DNA of 64,000 nt, from contig JAPTHN010000001.1 in NCBI GenBank assembly GCA_026936325.1, forward strand, positions 77,507,380 through 77,571,379, given 5' to 3'. The translations under genes and the position numbers were made by a program. This DNA is from Platynereis dumerilii (lineage: Eukaryota; Annelida; Polychaeta; Phyllodocida; Nereididae). Of this stretch, positions 56,385 through 64,000 are shown in pieces (within the stretch, counting starts at the first letter, position 1; each line of letters opens with the position of its first letter). The notes beneath the pieces were generated by a model. That model saw nothing but the letters and a program-made list of their open reading frames with translations, searched no databases and was not told the DNA's origin.

Positions 56385-57050
56385 TAAACTCAAACGTTTG
56401 GCCAAAGAATGTATGACAAAGGTAGGGCAAAGGTAATTTCCAAACGTTGCACTCAGATGGAAAACCAAACGTAGGTCGCAACCTTAGTAAGAGGTTGGCA
56501 GATAGTTTGTTTTATAGTCTGGCCTAACGTTCAAGTCATACGTAAGTCATACCTTTGGTTGAGAGGTTGGAAGAATGTTTGGTCGTAACGTTTGGCTAAA
56601 CGTGTCAGTCATACGTAAGTCATACCTTTGGTTGAGAGGTTTGAAGAACGTTTGACTATTACGTATGACCATACCTTTGATTCAAAGGTTTGTTGAACAT
56701 TCATTTGAGAGGTTTTTAAAACCTTAGACTATTACGTAAGTGATACCTTTGGTTGAGAGGTTTGAAGGAAGCTTGACAACAACGTATGACCATACCTTTG
56801 ATTTAATAGGTTTGTCGAACATTCATTTGAGAGGTTTTTACAACCTTAGACTTTTACGTATGACCATACCTTTGATTCATAGGTTTATCAAAGGTATGGT
56901 CGCACATTTGGCAATACGTAAGTTCCAAGGTTTCTCCAACGTGTTTTTGATATGTATGGACAACGATTGAAAGTAATGTTCAGGGCAAACGTCTAATCAT
57001 ACGTATCTGCCAAAGGTTTGTTGAAGGTTTGCACAAAGTTGCAGAACCTG
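56385..57050. repeat. TACGTA / CATACCTTTG repeat field
   Basis: An imperfect tandem and partly inverted array. TACGTA(A/T)G followed by CATACCTTTG(G/A)TT recurs at least six times between 56535 and 56890, alternating with GAGAGGTTT and AACGTTTG motifs; at 56888 the motif appears inverted (CAAAGGTATGGTC). The unit lengths vary, unlike a simple minisatellite. Its origin is unknown, and the 76-codon ORF across it is not credible. Confidence 0.7.
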
Positions 57051-57343
57051 GGATCCTGAGTGTCAGAGAGCCTTGTAGCGCCATCTATTCCATTCCTAAT
57101 TCAATCTATCTCGTAACTTTGAGATAACAAAACCTCCAACAGGATGCTTGCTGGTGATAATTGGATGAAGCCATAAAGAAATAGTAGCTGCACCAGTACA
57201 AAAATTACCAAATAAATATCTTTTAAACTATGTAAGATTAGATTGGGCAAAAAAAATGTCCCCAAGTACTGCTCAACCACAAATGACCAAGAGAGAATCA
57301 CTTAAGACCGGAGTTGAAGTGAGCTTACTTGCAGCTCTCCTGA

Positions 57344-57644
57344 ATGCCACCTATCCAAGACCAATTTGGATTGGGATTTTTCCAACTCTTCAGAGTTGAA
57401 GTATTAATCCCTCACAAGGTAAGTGAATTTTGTTATTTATATTTATATATTGTAGTCCTTAAATGGACTGCAGACTGCTTGGTAAAACAAGGAAGAAAAG
57501 TCTTCCTATTTTGGAGCCACCTTCAGTGCTTGCTGCCTGGCTCTGCTCTCTCTATGTTTTTCTCTCTTCACTGTTTTAATTCATGTTTTCTCTTTGCAGG
57601 TGTTCAACAAAAATCCAAACCAAGCACAACCCCTAAATAAATAA
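57344..57644 (+). CDS. Possible two-exon small transcript
   Basis: Exon A 57344-57418 (MPPIQDQFGLGFFQLFRVEV then LIPHK) meets a consensus donor AAG|GTAAGTG. A 181-bp intron ends in TTTTCTCTTTGCAG, and exon B 57600-57644 continues VFNKNPNQAQPLNK and stops, overlapping AATAAATAAAA, a poly(A) signal. An upstream in-frame TGA precedes the ATG. The splice sites are strong but the protein is unrecognised. Exon B read in phase 1 gives GVQQKSKPSTTPK, so it could instead be the last exon of another gene, including the PAN/FN2 gene. Confidence 0.28.
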
Positions 57645-58054
57645 AAATTCTTGAAACCCCCCCCCCCCCCCCCAAAAAAAAAAAATCCAAAATCCTGCAG
57701 CAAAAATCAAATCAGAACATTCTTTTATCATATATCAACAAAACAACAATTTTATCACATATATAAGGGCTTTATTATTATTTTTTCCACGGGGGCCGCA
57801 GCCTGGCAGGGTGGCTGGACCGCAAGAAGCAATGCGGCAGTCCCCCGGGCCCCTCTGAGCGCTCCGCCCCTGGCCGGCGCCCCCCTGGTACAGGGAATCC
57901 ACATCTTTCAGATCGCCGATTGACATGATGATTGTGAAGCATACACACCAGCTAGAGTCCGTCCGAAGGAGTCATTTGACCCATACACATCCTAGAATCA
58001 ATCGGCCATGGTTAAATACATTGTTACGGAGGTATAAATGGTGTTCTAGACCGA

Positions 58055-58061
58055 TATAAAT
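58055..58061 (+). promoter_or_regulatory. TATA-like box ahead of the GC-island exon
   Basis: TATAAAT lies 35 bp before the ATG at 58090; another TATAAAT is at 58033. The position would give a very short leader. Confidence 0.3.
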
Positions 58062-58089
58062 CCAATCCACACGAGCGTCCTGCCCAGCC

Positions 58090-58195
58090 ATGGCCGCCTC
58101 CCGACTTCTGCGCATGCGCAAGAACAGCGCGCTGGGCTGGCCCGCCACGCCTGATGCCCCAGAGGCGTATAACGACCAATCCTTCAACGTGGGGG
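58090..58195 (+). CDS. Likely first exon of a nuclear gene, possibly mitochondrial protein
   Basis: ATG in a good Kozak context (CAGCCATGG) begins MAASRLLRMRKNSALGWPAT and continues PDAPEAYNDQSFNVG, ending phase 1 at GGGG|GTACGT. The Arg-rich, acid-free amphipathic start resembles a mitochondrial targeting peptide, and an NRF-1 consensus site overlaps codons 7-11; NRF-1 is known to drive nuclear-encoded mitochondrial genes. I cannot identify the protein, and no second exon was recognised in the remaining 5.8 kb. Confidence 0.5.
58109..58120. promoter_or_regulatory. NRF-1 consensus site
   Basis: TGCGCATGCGCA is a perfect palindromic NRF-1 motif, located 20 bp inside the coding exon and within the GC-rich island, the usual setting for NRF-1-driven promoters. 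Confidence 0.5.
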
Positions 58196-58467
58196 GTACG
58201 TAGTGAAGGGAGGTTGGAGAAATACGCTTTATTTACGATATATACGTACGTAATAATCTCGTAGTCATTTGTCGACAAAATCCGTAGTTTTCCAACGTTG
58301 GGTCCAATGTGAATGGGAGGTTTAATGCTTCCTTAGAGCAACGTTCCTCAAAGGAAATTGTCCACAAGGGAAGTCTCTAAGCATGGAGTCAATTTTACTA
58401 GCAAGGACAGACTAGACGATTCCAGCCTTGGGACTACCCCTTTTCCAGATGTGAGGTGTAGGTGGTC

Positions 58468-58510
58468 ATGACTTTCCTTCTGAATTTAGCCCTCTTCTTC
58501 ATGTCTGAAG
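58468..58510 (+). CDS. Signal-peptide exon (segment 6)
   Basis: MTFLLNLALFFMSE then G at GAAG|GTAAAAGC. The last 12 residues equal those of the exon at 21207. The intron start (AGCAGACGTCATGCTTATGT) is also identical, until a hAT foldback interrupts it at 58540. Here an upstream in-frame TAG (58459) removes the longer N-terminus, leaving a short but plausible signal peptide. Whether it is expressed is unknown. Confidence 0.35.
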
Positions 58511-58539
58511 GTAAAAGCAGACGTCATGCTTATGTCAGG

Positions 58540-59242
58540 TAGGGTGGGACTGGCGCCCCAATGTTTAGGGATCAAGCCTGACTTTTTTTTTGCAAGTGAG
58601 GTTGGCATATGAGAGCATGTGTGTAAAATTTCAGCTCATTCTATTTATGTTTAGAGGTAGCACATTTCACTTGAAGTTTATAATGTAAATCCCCATATCC
58701 GAGACCTGAAAAAAACTAAAAAAAGCACAATTTTCCAAAAATGAGACTTAGAATCAATATTTTTCAACCATTAAAAAAATACGGGGGGAGGATTTTGGGA
58801 GGGCAGTTCATAATTGCCATAATTTTGCATTTTCCACTCTTCATCTCTGCACAATATAATGTCCAATATCAGCTGAATATGACAAAAATGACTCAAAAAC
58901 GCCTAAATTTCAAGATTTTAGCTCGTCATAGTGACCAAACAATATATGTTATATCAAAATGGACGCCTGTTCTGAAGTGCCCTCCCAAAACCCTTCTCCA
59001 TAGTCTTTGAATGGTCGAAAAATATTTATTCTAAGTCTTATTTTTGGAAAATCCTGTTTTTTTTAGGTCTCGCCAATGGGGGTTTACATTATAAATTTCA
59101 AGTGAAATGTGCTACCTCTAAATATTAATAGAATGAGCTGAAATTTTACACACATACTCTTATATGCCAACCTCACTTGCAAAAAAAAGTCAGGTTTGAT
59201 CTGCCTAATATTTCCAAAATGTGGTGCGCCAGTCCCACCCTA
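58540..59242. mobile_element. hAT-type foldback element TAGGGTGGGACTGG (703 bp)
   Basis: Ends TAGGGTGGGACTGGCGC and GCGCCAGTCCCACCCTA with arms of roughly 170 bp and more. The 8-bp flanks ATGTCAGG (58532-58539) and ATGTCAGA (59243-59250) are a target duplication with one mismatch. The uninterrupted target is visible in the paralogous segment near 21325. The ORF 58741-59010 inside is chance. Confidence 0.85.
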
Positions 59243-59250
59243 ATGTCAGA

Positions 59251-60208
59251 TAGAATATACTTAGAATTCAGCCATTTCAATGATACACAAGATCTAGAAA
59301 AATTATATGAAAACAATCAACTCAGCAATAAATATGTAATTATGTAGCACAGGCACTCCCCTGGACTGACTGTACAGTCTGTTAGAAATAACACAAGGTG
59401 ACTGACTCTGCAGAAAACCTGCTCATCCAAGCTGGCAGTGATGTCATAAGGCAGAGCCAATCAGCTTTGGTATTACAAAATTTCTAGTTCTGCAATATCC
59501 AAGAGAGGGCTCTGTTAATATATGAGGCACCATGTGGGGCCTCATGGAAGATTAAAGTCTGGAAAATTTGGGCAAAATAACTAAAGGTAGAGTTACAAAC
59601 TACTTCTATTTGTTGATATATAATATTTCCAAGGATTTATGACAAAATTATTCTCATATTCACAGTCTTTCAGTGGAAGGACTTGTGGTGTAATACCCCG
59701 TAGGTACCTCTCCTGCCAGCTTGGGTGAGCGAACTTGCAGTTGTTCATTAAGCTATAAATCTGCAAGGAATTCCCTTAATTACAGGTAAATTAGCTATAA
59801 TTTGATAGAGTTGAGGTGTGGAATTCAGAGTAAACTTATCTGGCAAGGGATTTGACAAAAATTGTGGCTGTGACACAATGTTAGATGCTCGAAATTAGAC
59901 CCAGAAAACGAAGCTGTTATTTGCCTCAGTTTTGAAGTCATGCACCTTGATGATATTTATACTGAGTATCAATTGACTAATACAGGAGTGTGCCTGTGTA
60001 TGTAGATCGTAGACAGGCGTATGTCCAGCTTGCATATATTGTATATTCAGATCTTTCACTTTAGTCCAATTTTTCCTAAAAGCCTGCATTCAGTGTTAAC
60101 TCAATTGAGCATCCTGTTTTTCATTTGAGGCCAACCTCTGGCTTAATGAGGTCATTCATATGCGGAGGTGTGGAAAGCACATTTTCGACCCATAGCAATC
60201 CCGATGTA
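59251..60208 (+). repeat. Remainder of paralogous signal-peptide segment 6
   Basis: Diverged continuation of the segment after the hAT insertion. TTTTCATTTGAGGCC...GGTCATTCATATG near 60119-60160 aligns with TTTTCATGCAAGGCC...GGTCATTCATGTTG near 22634-22676 of segment 1. No further coding exon is recognised in it. Confidence 0.5.
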
Positions 60209-60580
60209 AGGGACCGTTCAGAATTTGTGACAGGGGGGGTTGGAGTTTTGTCCGAGGGGGTACGTACTAACTTTTCACACGTGTTTCAAGGGGGGTATTA
60301 ATTTTTGACAACACTTCCAAGGGGGGGTAAGAAATTTTAACAGAGAAAAAATGTAAAAAAACACGCATAAACTCACTTGATTTGGACGTTTTTACGTGCA
60401 AAAGTGTGGCAGTATATATGTGTTTATTGCTGTATTTCGAGGGGGGGTACTAAAAATACGCGTGAAACCTAAGGGTGGGGTTCTAAAAATCCGCATGAAA
60501 CTCAAGGGGGGGTATCAATTTTTGACGGAAAGTTCCTGCAAAACTCCCACCCCCCCAGTCATAAATTCTGAACGGTCCCT
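60209..60580. mobile_element. Foldback MITE AGGGACC(A/G)TTCAGAA, copy 2
   Basis: AGGGACCGTTCAGAATTTGT and the complementary end (to 60580) bound 372 bp. Inside, GGGGGGGT(T/A) motifs recur (AGGGGGGGTACTAAAAAT and relatives), giving a stepwise repetitive interior. It looks better preserved than copy 1. Confidence 0.85.
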
Positions 60581-60599
60581 AACTTAGAGAGGTGAAGAA

Positions 60600-62070
60600 C
60601 AACTTTGGAAACAAAATCAATGCTACCCCTAATAGCTCTATTTTTGTCTTTACATTGGAAGCTTCAGTAGAGGACAAAAGTTTAGATGGCAACAATATTT
60701 TGTCAATATTAAGGCATATGGGTGCTTCGCTGAAAAACTACTTCTTGGATTTTCTTGCCTACATATCAGGGAGAAAATTTCAACTATTTTCATCACTTAC
60801 TTGAATATGTGTGATAAACAAACATATTGGGTGGAGTAAACTTGTGTCTAATGCTGTTTACAATCACAAGGGTGCTAGAATGAATTATATTTTAGAGGAA
60901 AAGTTGGTTAATGATTCAATACAAGTTAAAGAACCATTTTACACATGATTTAAAAGTTATCAGTCGACGATCATGAAACAGAAAAAGAAACGTTTATTTG
61001 ATTTTTAGTCACATTTTCAATTTACGGGTAATAATAGTCATTCAATGTGCAAAAATTGTTCATAAATGAAAGTTCAACTAAAAACATCAACAAAATACAC
61101 ATAGGCTATGATACATTTTCATTCATCCCTCCATTGGAATATGCAGACACTTGACACCCTGTCTGACAGGCGCCTATTTGGCACTCATAAACTGTGACAG
61201 GAGGGTTTTTGTTCACCTGAGTATGTTTCCTGGTAAAATCAACCAACTTATGTTTATTTGCCACAGCATGTACAAAACTAAAGACACCACTCTGGAAAGT
61301 GTGTTGAAAGTAATGTTATTGAATGGACTAGTTTTATGCCTTCCATAAAAGTGGATGTGTTTTCATCATAAGTAAAGCAAACAAATTTCAACAAACTAAT
61401 GTTTTATCAGGAGGGATGCGTAGGTCAAAGTAACCACCTCTGTCACTGATTTATGATCTCTCATATTGGTGTCTATAAGACAAAACCATGGGAAAAAAAA
61501 CACAATTTTTGCAGTATCACTAGTGTCAAGTGTTTTCATATTACATTGGAGGGATAAAAGCGTATTATACGTGTATTTTCTTGAAGTTTATTAGTTGACC
61601 ATTCATTTATTAACAATTTTGACACATATAATGACCATTATCACCCCCTATATTGAAAATATGAAAAATATTGAATAAATGCATCTTTTCCTCTTTCACA
61701 AATGATCACTTTCAAATCACTTCTAAAATGGCTCTATTACTTGTCTAAAACCAAATTGAATCATTAACCCACTTTTCCTCTAGAATAATATGTCTTTAAG
61801 CAGCTTGTGGTTGTAAACAGTATCAAACACAAGTTTAGTCCAACAGATATTTTTGTTTATCACACATATTCAATTAAGTGATCAAAATAGTTAAAGTTTC
61901 TCTATTGTACAACTTCCCTGATACAGAGGCGAGAAAATCCATGAAGAATTTTTTCACCTAGGCACCTATTTGTCTCAATATTGACAAAATGTTTACGATG
62001 TCTAAACTTTTGTCTGTTACCGTATTTTTGAAGAATTTAGTTTTAAAAAATGTTTTAGATGCTAGTGTTA
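60600..62070. mobile_element. Large old foldback element (~1.47 kb)
   Basis: Arms of about 400-480 bp (60600-61110 against 61560-62070) are inverted copies at visibly reduced identity, e.g. GACAAAAGTTTAGATGGCAA near 60674 versus the complement of ATGTCTAAACTTTTGTCTGT near 61998, and TGAATATGTGTGATAAACAA (60802) versus its complement near 61855. The loop (61120-61550) has no recognised gene. Confidence 0.75.
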
Positions 62071-62429
62071 GGCAAGTGAAGAGTTATAACAAAAGATTAC
62101 TGAGTTATTTTGTACTACATGAGACTACAAGGAAGTGAGATATATACATTATCGAATGTGCACATTAGGGGCCCTCCAGACGACAGTCGGGGGGGTGGGA
62201 CTATGGATTTTAAACCCAGGACAAACTTTTTTGTGCTCTTGAAGCGCCAATGAGCAATTTTTTTTCTTTGCATTTGTACGATCAACAAACTTTTTAAAGA
62301 GGCAGTTTTTCTAAGATTCAGGTACTTTACCATTGGAGGTGATACTCATCTGCTTCAGATTTTATTCATAATTTTTTCCCTTGTCAATAATTACTAAAAA
62401 GTGGAAAAAAATGCATTTTTAAACATCAG

Positions 62430-63375
62430 TAGGGGAAGCTTGAGAGAGTTGGGCCACTTTTTACATTCTTGCACCTCCTGCTAACAGTAATGATTATATA
62501 AACATGCTTAATGCATGTATTGTATCTTGAAATATTTCAGAAAAATATCTTTAGGTTTGCATTGATACTTTCCCAAGAACATATGAGCTACAGCCCTATG
62601 AAAATTGGAAAAAAATTGGCCCAACTCTCCCCATCAAGTGGGAGACTTGGGCCAGTCAGGGGGGAGACTTGGGCCATTGCAATATATCAGGTTCGGTAAA
62701 GCTGTACTTGAGGCCATAATATTTTTAACCTGTAGTTTGGTGGTCATAGAAGTCATTAATCCTGAATTGAGGCCTCTTGCAACTCTAGTTTGCTGTCAGA
62801 CTTAAGTCTCGGCCTGATGGTCCAACTCTCCCCATCTAGATTTAATGATATCCAATTTTATTTGACCATGAATAATTATTAAGCCTAAAAATATTCAATC
62901 TCTGTTGAAAATTGCTCTAGACAAGTTCTTCTGTCTTAATAAAAATAAATCTGGGTAAATGCAACACATGTGGGGAGAGTATTGGCACTGTCCCAACTCT
63001 CCCCCACTCGACCATTTTTCTCTAAATCCCAATTATGACAAAACCGGTTGTCTGATAATTTTCCAAAAAATATTAATAACAACTGAATAGTCAAGCCTAC
63101 CAAGCATGCCACAGAAAATTTTCTCAGTCCTTGTTGTCTGACAGACAATTAAAAACTCGTAACATGGCTCAGTTTTTACGTTTTTCATCCAAATTTGAAT
63201 TTTCTTCCCTCTAAAGATCGTGACAAGCAAATTAGCCAGAAATGTTACATCCATTGAAAGATTTTTATTTTTATAAAATTTTGGTGGCTGCAGCTTTCTC
63301 AAAAATTTTTTAGTTTCCCCAAAAATCAGGGTGGCCCAACCCTCCCTGCGGCCCAACTCTCCCAAGCTTCCCCTA
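62430..63375. mobile_element. TIR element TAGGGGAAGCTTG (946 bp)
   Basis: TAGGGGAAGCTTGAGAGAG and CTCCCAAGCTTCCCCTA bound a segment rich in TTGGGCC and CCAACTCTCCCC motifs in both orientations (about 62450, 62618-62675, 62820, 62990, 63335-63375). The ends could also be read as GGGGAAGC with a TA duplication. Superfamily undecided. Confidence 0.7.
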
Positions 63376-64000
63376 TCTTTTAGCTAATTTTTAGGGGCTC
63401 ATCGAAATATAGAGCCCAAATTTGGATCGTTTCAAAGTTCAGATTTCAAAGCCCATTATCTCAGCACCTCCTTTGTGTACCTCCGTTTTATTTTAATGGC
63501 AAAAGATATTGACCCAACGGTATCATTTGGCATCGCATTTATGATAGTTGACTCAGTGTGCAGGCAACAGGGGGCGCTCAAACTTACTTCTTTAGTCAAT
63601 TATAAGCTAACTTTGAATGCATATGAAGGAGGGGACCTATATTATAAGTTTACATAAAAATTAGAATGGTGCAACTCCACAGGGGTGCTGTTTCCTGTAA
63701 AAAAGTGAAATAGTCCCCTATTCAGGAATCTGTAGCTCATTGCGACAACACAGATAAATCTACAAACAAATTCAGCTTTAAGCCTGGTTAAAAAACATTG
63801 ACTTTTTACCTCTTGGACTCTTCTCATTCTGAGTGACCAGTCGAGTGAGGACTAAAGATCTTTAACCAATAAAACTTCTTAAATTAGGATTATACCTGTA
63901 GGATAAAATAATAATTCATAATGATACGGAAGGCATTGCAAACGTTTGCACAGAACAACATTCTGGAATCAATTTCCCACAATAAGCAATGGATAATCTG
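63376..64000. other. AT-rich DNA with nothing recognised
   Basis: No domain-bearing ORF, repeat family or RNA gene could be supported here. Confidence 0.4.

Larger units (their letters stand above)
57780..58250. other. GC-rich, CpG-rich island
   Basis: Abrupt rise in G+C and CpG against AT-rich surroundings, with a C run/A run just to the left (57655-57685). It carries a likely promoter and first exon on the plus strand, and a GC-rich open frame on the minus strand (57735-57926, starting MSIGDLKDVDSLYQG) whose ATG is about 165 bp from the plus ATG. This arrangement would suit a bidirectional promoter, but the minus ORF is not recognised. Confidence 0.6.

Noticed and set aside
58741-59010. 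89-codon ORF
   Set aside because: Lies in the loop of a hAT foldback and has no transposase similarity.
60592-60804. 70-codon ORF as a small gene
   Set aside because: It is within one arm of a large foldback and its counterpart in the other arm is not open.

Overview
The window looks like AT-rich nuclear DNA from an invertebrate animal. An invertebrate deuterostome (hemichordate, echinoderm or cephalochordate) is the best guess: the one clear host gene is a secreted PAN/apple plus fibronectin type II (FN2) mosaic protein built from phase-1 exons, and the background is full of deuterostome-style foldback MITEs, Tc1 and hAT relics, LINE fragments and a tRNA-derived SINE. The species cannot be named from sequence alone. 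There are no bacterial genes, rRNA genes or CRISPR arrays.

Layout. Positions 1-17612 are a head-to-tail array of eight non-autonomous rolling-circle (Helitron/Helentron-like) elements in three families, ordered gamma-alpha-alpha-alpha-beta-gamma-alpha-beta. Every unit ends in a subterminal repeat, a hairpin, 8-10 nt and CTAG followed by T. The gamma units carry a 13-bp near-palindromic minisatellite and the alpha and beta units carry many AGGTCA half-sites. No Rep/helicase gene is visible, so the array is non-autonomous here.

17613-33300 holds little unique DNA and a set of diverged paralogous segments. Each began as a TATA box, a 5' leader and a first exon coding for a signal peptide ending ...LALFFMSE-G at a phase-1 donor. 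One segment is freshly tandem-duplicated (21106-23280 and 23281-25452). Others (about 26.7, 30.15, 31.4 and 58.4 kb) are decayed or interrupted by Tc1, TTAA-type, hAT and MITE insertions.

33300-53090 is the PAN/FN2 gene on the plus strand: TATA box at 33327, signal peptide plus PAN start (33547-33755), PAN continuation (34054-34139), a linker exon (35882-35905), and FN2 exons at 42110-42274 and 52920-53090. Its introns are packed with MITEs, LINE pieces and a 1.6-kb element containing a long purine tract. The end of the gene is not established.

53090-64000 contains a LINE relic, microsatellites, an unusual TACGTA/CATACCTTTG repeat field, a small GC-rich island with a likely first exon of a nuclear gene (58090-58195; NRF-1 site, arginine-rich N-terminus), another signal-peptide segment split by a 703-bp hAT foldback, and several large inverted-repeat elements. 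Because the signal-peptide exons end in phase 1 and the downstream FN2 exons start in phase 1, they could in principle serve as alternative first exons of the same locus. That is inference, not something the sequence proves.
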